Assembly (NCBI RefSeq): GCF_020905345.1
Contig: NZ_JAJJMO010000001.1
Coordinates: 3,906,001 to 3,970,000, forward strand
DNA: 64,000 nt
DNA from: Flavobacterium pisciphilum
Lineage (GTDB): Bacteria; Bacteroidota; Bacteroidia; Flavobacteriales; Flavobacteriaceae
Direction: 5' to 3'
The notes under the pieces were generated by a model. The model was given only the letters and a program-made list of their open reading frames with translations. It was not told the DNA's origin and did no database searches. Numbering within the stretch: the first letter of the stretch is position 1; the number at the start of each line of letters is the position of its first letter. Position numbers and translations under genes: made by a program. Of this stretch, positions 18,166 to 25,882 are shown piece by piece.

Positions 18166-21100
18166 ATGAAAAAAATAATCAAATTGCTTTTGGTATTGTT
18201 TCCAGGTTTAATTATTAGCCAGACACAAACTGAGAATTATGTCAAAAATATTACTTATAAAGTACCAAGTTCTACTAAGATAATAACGCCAACAGCTGCT
18301 CAGGCTTTACAAGAGATAACTTATTTGGATGGATTAGGTAGGCCAATACAACAAATTTTGGGTCAACAATCGGCCTCAGGAAAGGATATAATTACACATA
18401 TTAAATATGATAGTTTTGGAAGACAGGTTGAAGAATATTTACCATTTAAATCCTCAAATAATAATATGACATTTGATCCAGCTGCTGAGGTAAATGTTTT
18501 GGCTTATTATAAAAACCCTACTATTTCTGTAAACGGAAATCCTTCACAAGAGGCTACTACAAATCCTTTTAGTAAAAAAGAATTGGAGGCTTCGTCTATA
18601 GGACGGATACTGAAACAGGCAGCCCCGGGAAATGATTGGAGATTAGGTTCAGGGCATGAGATAAAAATGAATTATCAAAGCAATGTCGCTAACGAGGTTA
18701 AATTTTTAGAGGCAAGTACAAATTGGGATGCTGTGTCAGGATTATACACTATTTCATTTGTAAATAAAGGTTATTATGTGGAAAACCAACTATACAAAAC
18801 TATTATATATGATGAAAATACCGCTGCTATGCCAGTTGAGAGTAATGGATCAACTGTAGAATTTAAAAATAAGCAAGGACAGGTTGTTCTTAAAAGAAGC
18901 TATGGGACTGTAGGAGTTAATAGTTCAAACGAAAAACACGATACCTATTATGTGTATGATATTTATGGAAACTTAACTTATGTAATCCCACCCAAGGGGT
19001 CAGATTTGATTAGTTCTACTTCAGTAGTGGCAACGCAAGCTGATCTCACTTCAGAAGTTATACTGACTTCTTCAAGCACTCCTTTGCATTTAGTAGCTAC
19101 TAATTCAATTCGATTATTACCAGGTTTTCATGCTCAGAGTGGAAGTACTTTTAGTGCTGCTATTGATGCTAACCAAGCAGTTTTAGATAATTTATGTTAT
19201 CAGTACAAATATGATAATCGAAATCGTTTGGTAGAAAAAAAATTGCCAGGCAAGCAATGGGAGTTTATAGTATATGATAAATTAGACAGACCTGTAGCTT
19301 CAGGCCCTGCAAATTCACCTTTTTCAGATGTTGATTCTGTTGGATGGTTAATAATGAAATATGATATTTTTAATCGTCCTGTTTATAATGGTTGGATGTC
19401 TTCAACTGCAGCTACTGCAATTGGGAGGATAGCATTACAGGCAGCACAAAACAATGCAGTACTTAATTTAATTAGCGAAAGTAAACAAGAATCAGGAACT
19501 ATAGATGGTATTGCAGCATATTATAGCAATATTGTTGAACCTACTAATTTTAAGCTTTTAATGGTGAATTATTATGATAATTATGTTTTTCCAAGTTCAC
19601 CAGCAATTCCAATACCAACGAGTTTAGAAGGGCAAAATGTTTTAACGACTACTCAAGTAAAAGGGATGGAAACGGCTTCTTGGGTAAGAGTGCTTAATAC
19701 TAGTACCTCAATAACAGGAGAAACAACTGCCATTTTTTACGATGCTAAAGCAAGGCCAATTCGTAATTATTCACAAAATTATTTGGGTGGTTATGTCTAT
19801 ACTGATTGTAACTTAGATCCTTTTTCAGGACAGTTACAGTATACCATAACAAGACACAAAAGAGTTAGTGGTGATCCGGAATTAAAAACAAAAGAAGCGT
19901 TCACCTATTCAGCCCAAGACCGTTTGCTTACACATACCCATCAGATTAATGATGGAACAATTGAACTTATTACAAATAATACTTATGATGAACTTGGACA
20001 ATTAATTTCTAAAAAAGTAGGAAATAATATCCAAAATATAAATTACAGTTATAATATTAGAGGTTGGTTGAAAGAGATTAACAATGTAGCCACTCTTAAT
20101 CAGGGAGCTGACCCTAAAGATTTATTTGCCTTTAAGCTGGATTACAATACGGTACCAACAGGTGTCCCAGGAGTATTACCTTTATACAATGGGAATATCT
20201 CGGAAACATCATGGAAGTCAAATTTAGATGTGACAAGTCGTGGGTATGGGTATAAATACGATGGCTTAAACCGTCTTAAAACAGCCATTTTTCAAAAAAA
20301 TAATGCTGTGACTAATACTTATAATGAATCCTTATTTTATGATAAAAATGGTAATATAATGGGGTTATCCCGTTATGGATCTTCAGATACTACTCCAACA
20401 TTAATAGATGATTTGGTTTACAGTTATGGCAATGCAAATAAAACTAACCAACTTATGAAAGTGGCTGATAGCAGCAATAAAGCCGTTGGTTTTGTTGATG
20501 GCTCTAATACAGGAGATGATTACAGTTACGATGCCAATGGAAATATGATTAGTGATGCCAATAAAAACATTACAGCTATTACTTATAATCATTTGAACTT
20601 ACCAACTCTTATCACTTTTGGTTCTACTGGGAACATTGCCTATACTTATAATGCAACAGGACAAAAAGTGCTAAAAATTGTAACTAGTGGAACTAATAAA
20701 ACGAGTACTGATTATGTTAATGGATATCAATATGAGAATAACATACTTCAGTTCTTCCCTCAATCGGAAGGGTATGTAAATAACAATTCAGGAACTTTTG
20801 AGTATATTTACCAGTATAAAGATCATTTAGGGAATGTACGCTTGAGTTATGATAAAAACCTGAGTATTGTTGATGAAAACAATTATTACCCGTTTGGTTT
20901 GAAACAAATAGGATATAACAATAATATTAGTTCTTTAGGTAATGCAGCTGCTAAAAAGTATAAGTACAACGGGAAAGAACTGCAAGACGAGAATATTGGC
21001 GGGAATCAGCTGAATTTGTATGACTATGGTGCACGTAATTATGACCCTGCAATTGGTCGTTGGATGAATATTGACCCGTTGGCAGAAAATTCTCGTAGAT

Positions 21101-21783
21101 GGACACCATATAATTATGCTTATAATAATCCAATATTTTTTATTGATCCAGATGGAATGCAAGCAGATGATTGGAAAACGGATGCAAATGGGAATATGGT
21201 TTTTGATGCTAATCTTACTAAAGAAAATGCATCGACTCAATTAAAAGCAGGAGAATCTTATGTGGGTAGTTCGTTCATTGCAAAAGACCAAAATGAAAAC
21301 ATCTATTCTTTCAACAGTGATGGAAGTGTCGATGCTTCACAAGCTACAGAATTTATGTTTAAAGCCAGTGGTATAGATACTAGTTCAATGATACAAGTTG
21401 AATCATCGGTTAGTGTTGGAAAAGGTGTAGATGTTGCCCAACCTCAAATGGGAAATATTTTACTAAGTATCACTGCTACAACAGCTACTGCGGATGCTTT
21501 AACACCTGACCCTTCTGATGTAGCCGCTATTCCAAAAGGTATTGGATATGGAATTGCAGCAACAGCAGCACTCATAACAGGTATTATATTAGAAAAATCT
21601 GATGTAGTGATGTCATTTGCACAAAGAGGAAGTAATAATGGGAAGTTACAAGATGATGAATTGGAATCAATTACTGCTAGAAAAGCGGCTGGTACAGCTA
21701 GTAGTTCTGACCTTCAAAAATTAAAAAAACATGAAAAAAATACAGGAGCACGAAATTCAAGACAAAGTAAAGATAAGAAATAA
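18166..21783 (+). CDS. Rhs core protein B with C-terminal toxin 1 (DUF6443-type N-terminus)
   Basis: The 1205-residue protein starts with a signal peptide (to LIISQ). The N-terminal domain has ITYLDGLGRPIQQ, as in DUF6443, then come YD repeats and the Rhs-associated core that ends YDYGARNYDPAIGRWMNIDPLAE...FIDPDGM near residue 1003. The last about 200 residues are the variable toxin: an Ala/Thr-rich hydrophobic stretch, then a basic tail (KLKKHEKNTGARNSRQSKDKK) like that of nucleic-acid-acting toxins, but no catalytic motif was recognised. The stop overlaps the immunity gene's ATG by one base. Residues about 764-918 are encoded by a 466-bp direct repeat. Confidence 0.85.
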   Translation: MKKIIKLLLVLFPGLIISQTQTENYVKNITYKVPSSTKIITPTAAQALQEITYLDGLGRPIQQILGQQSASGKDIITHIKYDSFGRQVEEYLPFKSSNNNMTFDPAAEVNVLAYYKNPTISVNGNPSQEATTNPFSKKELEASSIGRILKQAAPGNDWRLGSGHEIKMNYQSNVANEVKFLEASTNWDAVSGLYTISFVNKGYYVENQLYKTIIYDENTAAMPVESNGSTVEFKNKQGQVVLKRSYGTVGVNSSNEKHDTYYVYDIYGNLTYVIPPKGSDLISSTSVVATQADLTSEVILTSSSTPLHLVATNSIRLLPGFHAQSGSTFSAAIDANQAVLDNLCYQYKYDNRNRLVEKKLPGKQWEFIVYDKLDRPVASGPANSPFSDVDSVGWLIMKYDIFNRPVYNGWMSSTAATAIGRIALQAAQNNAVLNLISESKQESGTIDGIAAYYSNIVEPTNFKLLMVNYYDNYVFPSSPAIPIPTSLEGQNVLTTTQVKGMETASWVRVLNTSTSITGETTAIFYDAKARPIRNYSQNYLGGYVYTDCNLDPFSGQLQYTITRHKRVSGDPELKTKEAFTYSAQDRLLTHTHQINDGTIELITNNTYDELGQLISKKVGNNIQNINYSYNIRGWLKEINNVATLNQGADPKDLFAFKLDYNTVPTGVPGVLPLYNGNISETSWKSNLDVTSRGYGYKYDGLNRLKTAIFQKNNAVTNTYNESLFYDKNGNIMGLSRYGSSDTTPTLIDDLVYSYGNANKTNQLMKVADSSNKAVGFVDGSNTGDDYSYDANGNMISDANKNITAITYNHLNLPTLITFGSTGNIAYTYNATGQKVLKIVTSGTNKTSTDYVNGYQYENNILQFFPQSEGYVNNNSGTFEYIYQYKDHLGNVRLSYDKNLSIVDENNYYPFGLKQIGYNNNISSLGNAAAKKYKYNGKELQDENIGGNQLNLYDYGARNYDPAIGRWMNIDPLAENSRRWTPYNYAYNNPIFFIDPDGMQADDWKTDANGNMVFDANLTKENASTQLKAGESYVGSSFIAKDQNENIYSFNSDGSVDASQATEFMFKASGIDTSSMIQVESSVSVGKGVDVAQPQMGNILLSITATTATADALTPDPSDVAAIPKGIGYGIAATAALITGIILEKSDVVMSFAQRGSNNGKLQDDELESITARKAAGTASSSDLQKLKKHEKNTGARNSRQSKDKK
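20455..20920 (+). repeat. 466-bp Rhs core direct repeat, copy 1
   Basis: Nearly identical and indel-free copies lie at 23147-23612 and 31434-31899. The block covers the core from MKVADSSNK to the NYYPFGLKQ motif. The identity goes beyond what protein conservation needs, suggesting recent gene conversion or duplication, and it gives substrates for swapping downstream toxin tails. Confidence 0.85.
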
Positions 21784-22436
21784 TGAATTTTAAATTAAAA
21801 AGTATCGAAAGCCTTCCTTTTATAGAAGCAAATAATATTATTAACGAGCTATGTAATGATAGAATAAAGTTTTCTAAAGATGATATTGAGTTTGTTTTAA
21901 ATCTTAATGAAAAAGAATTAATAGGAACTTTCTTTTCAGAATATTCCTTATTTGAATATGAAGATTTTCTTTATATTGAAAAATTTATTAATTCTAATTT
22001 AGATAATTCTAATTTAGATTTTCTTTCTGATTTGATTTATTTCGCTACCGATTTTGGACTCGACATAAATTATAAAAAAATATTAGAATTTCTTTTAATC
22101 GACGAAATTGATAATGACTTTTTAGTTTTAGCTTGTTTACAATATTTGAATGCAAACATTAAATTTATATATGTTGAAACAATTGTAAAAAATCTTGAAG
22201 TCATCAGAAATAATACTATATATCATCAGAATGAACAGTTATTAGCTAGTTTAATATTGTTTAGAATAACACATCAAACAAATTATTTAGATTTTATAAT
22301 TGAATTAGTAAATTATGATGCTACTAACTTAGAGTTTCTAAATAACACTTTAAAAGACAAATCGTATGATTCTACGTATTTTAATCTTCCAAAAATTTTG
22401 AAGAATATTTTATCTGATAACGCAAATTTGTTGTAA
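21783..22436 (+). CDS. Probable immunity protein for toxin 1
   Basis: The 217-residue protein is acidic and all-helical by composition, with repeated Asp/Glu/Asn/Leu-rich segments (HEAT-like feel) and no signal peptide. Its ATG shares a base with the toxin stop codon (TAATG), the coupling expected for a cognate immunity gene. The acidic character suits binding to the basic tail of toxin 1. No named immunity family was recognised. It is followed by a REP/terminator module shared by other immunity genes in the locus. Confidence 0.6.
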   Translation: MNFKLKSIESLPFIEANNIINELCNDRIKFSKDDIEFVLNLNEKELIGTFFSEYSLFEYEDFLYIEKFINSNLDNSNLDFLSDLIYFATDFGLDINYKKILEFLLIDEIDNDFLVLACLQYLNANIKFIYVETIVKNLEVIRNNTIYHQNEQLLASLILFRITHQTNYLDFIIELVNYDATNLEFLNNTLKDKSYDSTYFNLPKILKNILSDNANLL

Positions 22437-22437
22437 T

Positions 22438-22527
22438 CTGTGCTCGCAGAGAGAATCAAAAAAGCCACTTCATTATAGAGTGGCTTTTGCTTTTATATGC
22501 TAATTATATAAGATTTAAACAAAATTT
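22438..22527 (+). repeat. REP-terminator-tail module, copy 1
   Basis: The module reads aatctgtgctcgcag, then agagaatcaaa, the hairpin AAAAGCCACT...AGTGGCTTTT (22460-22488) and ttatatgctaattatataag plus atttaaac. The same order occurs at 36306-36426 and 40508-40618, and the hairpin part also at 25298-25326, 33520-33544 and 39824-39854. The hairpin with its T-run will act as the terminator of the toxin 1 operon. Confidence 0.75.
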
Positions 22528-22554
22528 TAGCTTTGTTTTCTATATCCGATTGCT

Positions 22555-22569
22555 CAGATTTGTAATCTG
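22555..22569. repeat. REP-like palindrome CAGATT-TGT-AATCTG
   Basis: Six-base perfect arms around a 3-nt loop. It is a type A member of the dispersed palindrome family of this window (other copies at 36324, 40517 and 56181). Confidence 0.7.
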
Positions 22570-22587
22570 CAGATATAATGAGAATAA

Positions 22588-22734
22588 AAATTCTATTCTA
22601 AATCAGCAGAAAGTAATTTAAAGTTTTCTGATAAAGGTGTCGAAACCAAAAACTTTAATTTGATGGCTGGGTTTAACGCAGGAGTTACAGGAGGAAATTC
22701 AATAATTTTATATAATTCTAAAAATAAAAAATGA
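22588..22734 (+). pseudogene. Orphan C-terminal end of a toxin (module 2)
   Basis: An open frame with no start codon encodes 48 residues ending ...GVTGGNSIILYNSKNKK before TGA at 22732-22734. Stops lie just upstream (22576-22587). The TGA overlaps the ATG of the next gene (ATGA, 4 bp), as toxin and immunity genes overlap elsewhere in the locus. This is the tail of a displaced Rhs toxin whose front part has been lost. It is probably untranslated. Confidence 0.55.
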
Positions 22735-23077
22735 TGATTGTGAAATATAGCTTGTTGATTTTATTGATTTTGACGTTTAATTCTTGTATGAAAGTTGATT
22801 GTGATCGTTTAGCAGAAGCAATGAGGAAAGATGATTTTTTGATTGTTGTTTATGATATGCCAAATACTGGTTCTTACAGGTTTGATGTTAGTGGTATTAA
22901 TCCTGTAACAGGTAAAAAAAAGAATGTAAATCAAGCAATGGATGGGACGAATATAATAATCGCATTTCCATAGGAGACACAATAATTAAAAGAAAAGGAG
23001 AATTGATTTTTAATATCCATAAGAAAGATACAGTTTTATCTATTACTTGGGATTGTGAAGAGAAAATTTATAAATAA
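22731..23077 (+). pseudogene. Frameshifted lipoprotein immunity gene (module 2)
   Basis: The ATG frame gives an 80-residue product with a lipoprotein signal (ILLILTFNSC) ending at 22973. The natural continuation lies in another frame: from the A8 tract at 22914-22921 onward it reads NGWDEYNNRISIGDTI...SITWDCEEKIYK to a TAA at 23075-23077. A one-base slip in A8 restores a single reading frame of about 115 residues. It is either a decayed immunity gene, a slippery phase-variable tract or a sequencing error. Confidence 0.6.
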
Positions 23078-23146
23078 AGTAGCATAGTCCGATGGTGTAG
23101 ATTTAAATATTTACACACAAAAGGAATCAAACAAAACTGATGACTG

Positions 23147-23612
23147 ATGAAAGTGGCTGATAGCAGCAATAAAGTAGTTGGTTTTGTTGATGGCTCTAAT
23201 ACAGGAGATGATTACAGTTACGATGCCAATGGAAATATGATTAGTGATGCCAATAAAAACATTACAGCTATTACTTATAATCATTTGAACTTACCAACTC
23301 TTATCACTTTTGGTTCTATTAGAAACATTGCCTATACTTATAATACAACAGGACAAAAAGTGCTAAAAATTGTAACTAGTGGAACTAATAAAACGAGTAC
23401 TGATTATGTAAATGGGTATCAATATGAGAATAACATACTTCAGTTCTTCTCTCAATCGGAAGGCTATGTAAATAACAATTCGGGAACTTTTGAGTATATT
23501 TACCAGTATAAAGATCATTTAGGGAATGTATGCTTGAGTTATGATAAAAACCTGAGCATTGTTGAGGAAAACAATTATTATCCGTTTGGTTTAAAACAAA
23601 TTGGTTATAATA
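23147..23612 (+). repeat. 466-bp Rhs core direct repeat, copy 2
   Basis: Colinear with 20455-20920 and 31434-31899 with only scattered substitutions. The match starts exactly at the truncated 5' end of the cassette, marking the recombination breakpoint. Confidence 0.85.
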
Positions 23613-23899
23613 ATGGTACTCCTTCAACTAATGATGCTTTAAAGTATAAATATAATGGTAAGGAATTGCAAGATGAGAATATTGGAGGCACTCAACTTAA
23701 TTTGTATGACTATGGAGCGAGAAATTATGACCCTGCAATTGGTCATTGGATGAATATTGACCCGTTAGCAGAAAATTCTCGTAGATGGACGCCATATAAT
23801 TATGCATATAATAATCCAATGTTTTTTATTGATCCAGATGGAATGATGGCAGAGCAGTCTTTAGATGGGATGATGGCTGACCCCTCCAATTGGAGTTGA
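23147..23899 (+). pseudogene. 5'-truncated Rhs core fragment (module 3)
   Basis: 250 codons begin abruptly at MKVADSSNK, an internal Met of the Rhs core, with no signal peptide or upstream YD repeats. They run to the core end (YDYGARNYDPAIGHWMNIDPLAE...FIDPDGM). The first 466 bp are nearly identical to 20455-20920. At the C4 tract (23881-23884) one extra C shifts the frame and ends the product at 23899. Removing it gives DPPIGVDAENG..., followed by a TAA at 23946 and then the toxin part. The cassette is thus silent unless recombined into a full gene. Confidence 0.75.
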
Positions 23900-23993
23900 T
23901 GCAGAAAATGGAGCTCTTCATACAGATAGTAGTGGTAGTTGGAAATAAGAAAAAACGACAACTACTTGGAAAGGTCTAAATGGCGCAAAGGAT

Positions 23994-24551
23994 ATGGGGA
24001 ATACTATTGAATTAAATGAAGTAGTAATTGAAGGAAATAAAAATACTTATGTTCCATCAGGTGAATATGGACCTACAATGCAGTTATGGGGTGATGATAA
24101 TAAATTTATGAATGGTTTAAGTAATACCACATTTGGGGTTATTGCTACAATTACTGCCGTTTCAGCAATTCCAGAAACTTTTGGAGCTTCAGGATTGGCA
24201 TTACCTTTGACTATAGGACAAATTTCAATAGGAATCAGTCAGATGGCTGACTCTTTTAATGATAAGCCTAGTGATGTTCTTCATAAATATGCTTCTATTC
24301 CTGGTCTTATAGCTGGTCAAAGTGGTAATAAATATGCCCCTTTAATTGATGTTGCTTCGGTTTGGGCCGTAGGAAGTGTTAGTTCTCCTAAGCTTTTAGG
24401 GAACTATAAAGGTACTCTTAATGCTTTTGGTGAATTATCTAGAGGGCAAAATGTTTTATTTAATGGGATTTCAATCTATAGTACTTATGGTACTCTTAAT
24501 AGTGGGGTTTCTAGTGGGGTTTCAATTTATAAAGATTTTACAAAGGAATAA
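23994..24551 (+). CDS. Toxin 3 C-terminal region (detached Rhs-CT)
   Basis: The 185-residue ORF starts at ATGGGGAATACTATTGAA. Its frame is open upstream to the TAA at 23946-23948, showing that it is the continuation of the Rhs fragment. It begins NTIELNEVVIEGNK, a linker often seen before Bacteroidota secreted or toxin regions. Two Gly/Ala/Ser-rich hydrophobic stretches follow (about 45-80 and 122-175), with no catalytic motif. Together with membrane-type immunity genes downstream this suggests a membrane-acting toxin. Whether the ORF is translated by itself is doubtful. Confidence 0.5.
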   Translation: MGNTIELNEVVIEGNKNTYVPSGEYGPTMQLWGDDNKFMNGLSNTTFGVIATITAVSAIPETFGASGLALPLTIGQISIGISQMADSFNDKPSDVLHKYASIPGLIAGQSGNKYAPLIDVASVWAVGSVSSPKLLGNYKGTLNAFGELSRGQNVLFNGISIYSTYGTLNSGVSSGVSIYKDFTKE

Positions 24552-24557
24552 AAGGTT

Positions 24558-25001
24558 ATGATGTTTAAAAGGAATAAAAAATATTTATTATATAGAGTTT
24601 TAGTGTCCCATCTTTTTATTTTATTAATTGCTATTGGTGGAAATTTGACATGTAATAATGTTTTACCGATATGGAGTATATTTGTTGTTGTTCCGAATTT
24701 GATTCTTACTTTTTTTAAAAATTTAAGGGGTATAGAAATTAAAGATGACTGCATAATATTAATTTTTAATAAGTATTTCTTTAAAGAGCATATAGAAGTA
24801 TATGAATATAAGGATTTAAAATTTACTTATGGAAATGAATTTGAAGGAGCAAATTCAATAAGTTTGAAATTTAGGATATATAAAAAAGATTGCAATAAGA
24901 GTATAATTAGCATCGGTGGTATTATTGATGGATGGTATAAAGAACAAATGGATGAAATAATAGAAGAATTAGAAAAAAAGAGGATCGAAGTAATTTTATA
25001 A
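24558..25001 (+). CDS. Probable membrane immunity protein for toxin 3
   Basis: The 147-residue protein has two transmembrane helices near the N-terminus (about 12-32 and 38-55) and a cytosolic beta-rich domain (60-147) that resembles the PH-like fold of small bacterial membrane proteins. It starts 6 nt after the toxin 3 stop. The position and membrane nature suggest protection against a membrane-targeting toxin. No named family was recognised. Confidence 0.55.
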   Translation: MMFKRNKKYLLYRVLVSHLFILLIAIGGNLTCNNVLPIWSIFVVVPNLILTFFKNLRGIEIKDDCIILIFNKYFFKEHIEVYEYKDLKFTYGNEFEGANSISLKFRIYKKDCNKSIISIGGIIDGWYKEQMDEIIEELEKKRIEVIL

Positions 25002-25008
25002 TATAAAA

Positions 25009-25188
25009 ATGGAAAAAAAGAAAAGATTAAAAGTTTTAGGTGTAAGCTTAATGGTTGGAGTCATTTGGTCAGTTTATTTATTATATAGTAAAAGAGGTGG
25101 GTACATTGCGGGTAGTGATTGGTTTGCAATTGGGGTTGTTTGTTTATTATCGATAGGTCTTTTTTTTTATTTCAAAAAAAAATGGTAG
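25009..25188 (+). CDS. Small two-helix membrane protein
   Basis: The 59-residue ORF starts ATGGAAAAAAAG and has two transmembrane segments (about 9-26 and 38-54) flanked by Lys-rich ends. It lies 7 nt after the putative immunity gene at 24558 and before the terminator at 25298, so it is the last gene of the module. Its size and topology are like the small proteins at 35773 and 40138 behind other toxin tails, which suggests a second immunity component. Confidence 0.5.
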   Translation: MEKKKRLKVLGVSLMVGVIWSVYLLYSKRGGYIAGSDWFAIGVVCLLSIGLFFYFKKKW

Positions 25189-25260
25189 TATTCGAAAGTT
25201 AGTAATATGGGATTGTATGTTTTTGGATAATGCAAAGTAGGATCATAAACGTTATAGTGT

Positions 25261-25273
25261 AGATTTTAAATCT
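25261..25273. repeat. REP-like palindrome AGATTT-T-AAATCT
   Basis: Short degenerate member of the AGATT...AATCT family, followed by the same agagaatcaaa linker and hairpin as after other immunity genes. Confidence 0.5.
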
Positions 25274-25297
25274 GTGTTCTTAAAAGAGAATCAAACA

Positions 25298-25326
25298 CAA
25301 AACCACTTCGTAATGGAGTGGTTTTG
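25298..25326 (+). terminator. Hairpin terminator after module 3
   Basis: Arms CAAAACCACT (25298-25307) and AGTGGTTTTG (25317-25326) are perfect and followed by T-rich sequence. It has the same design as the AAAGCCACTTC hairpins after the other immunity genes. Confidence 0.7.
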
Positions 25327-25882
25327 TTGTTTATTGTAATTTTCTAAAAAAACTTTAAATTTTTGTAGAGAATGATAATTATTATGTTTTTTTTGGTGAA
25401 AAATCTTATAATAAATATAAGAAATTCTCTGTAAAATAATTAAATAGTTGTTGTTTTTGTTGAAAAGTATCTCTAATATTGCAAATTAGGTTTTTGCTTA
25501 CAAAAAAAAACAATATTTTGTCATAATTAATTCAAAAAATGAAAAATAACTACTTATTACTTCTATTTATTTGTTCTTCTCTAATACTACCTCAAACTGT
25601 TCTTTTGAGAAAAATGTAAAATTCAGTAAAGTTTACTCATAATTTTCAAATAACGTGTACTGACACAATAAGATAGGGTGTAAACATAAGAGAAATTACA
25701 GCCGAAATACTTGCTGTTTATAACATTTAATATTACTAACAGTATCGTTACTATTAATTATGTCGTATTAAATGAAATCTATATTGCAAAAAAATAAGCT
25801 TAAATACAATGGGTTTAGAATGTAATATATAAAACTAAAAATACTTTCAAATATAAAACTAACCCCTCCTTTTTAAATATTA

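Larger units (their letters stand above)
25189..25882. other. Spacer with repeat remnants upstream of Rhs operon 2
   Basis: The 694 nt hold several pieces. First is a flank shared with the 37.2 kb immunity gene (TTCgAAAGTTAGTAATATGgGATT at about 25193-25217). Then come a REP-like palindrome at 25261-25273, a terminator at 25298-25326 and an orphan 26-codon ORF at 25539-25619 whose product looks like a signal peptide (KNNYLLLLFICSS). The remaining about 250 nt is plain AT-rich leader to the 25883 gene. Confidence 0.45.

Noticed and set aside
20401..20592. 63-aa minus-strand ORF, also at 31380-31571
   Set aside because: It is the antisense of the conserved Rhs core. It appears twice only because the core is duplicated.
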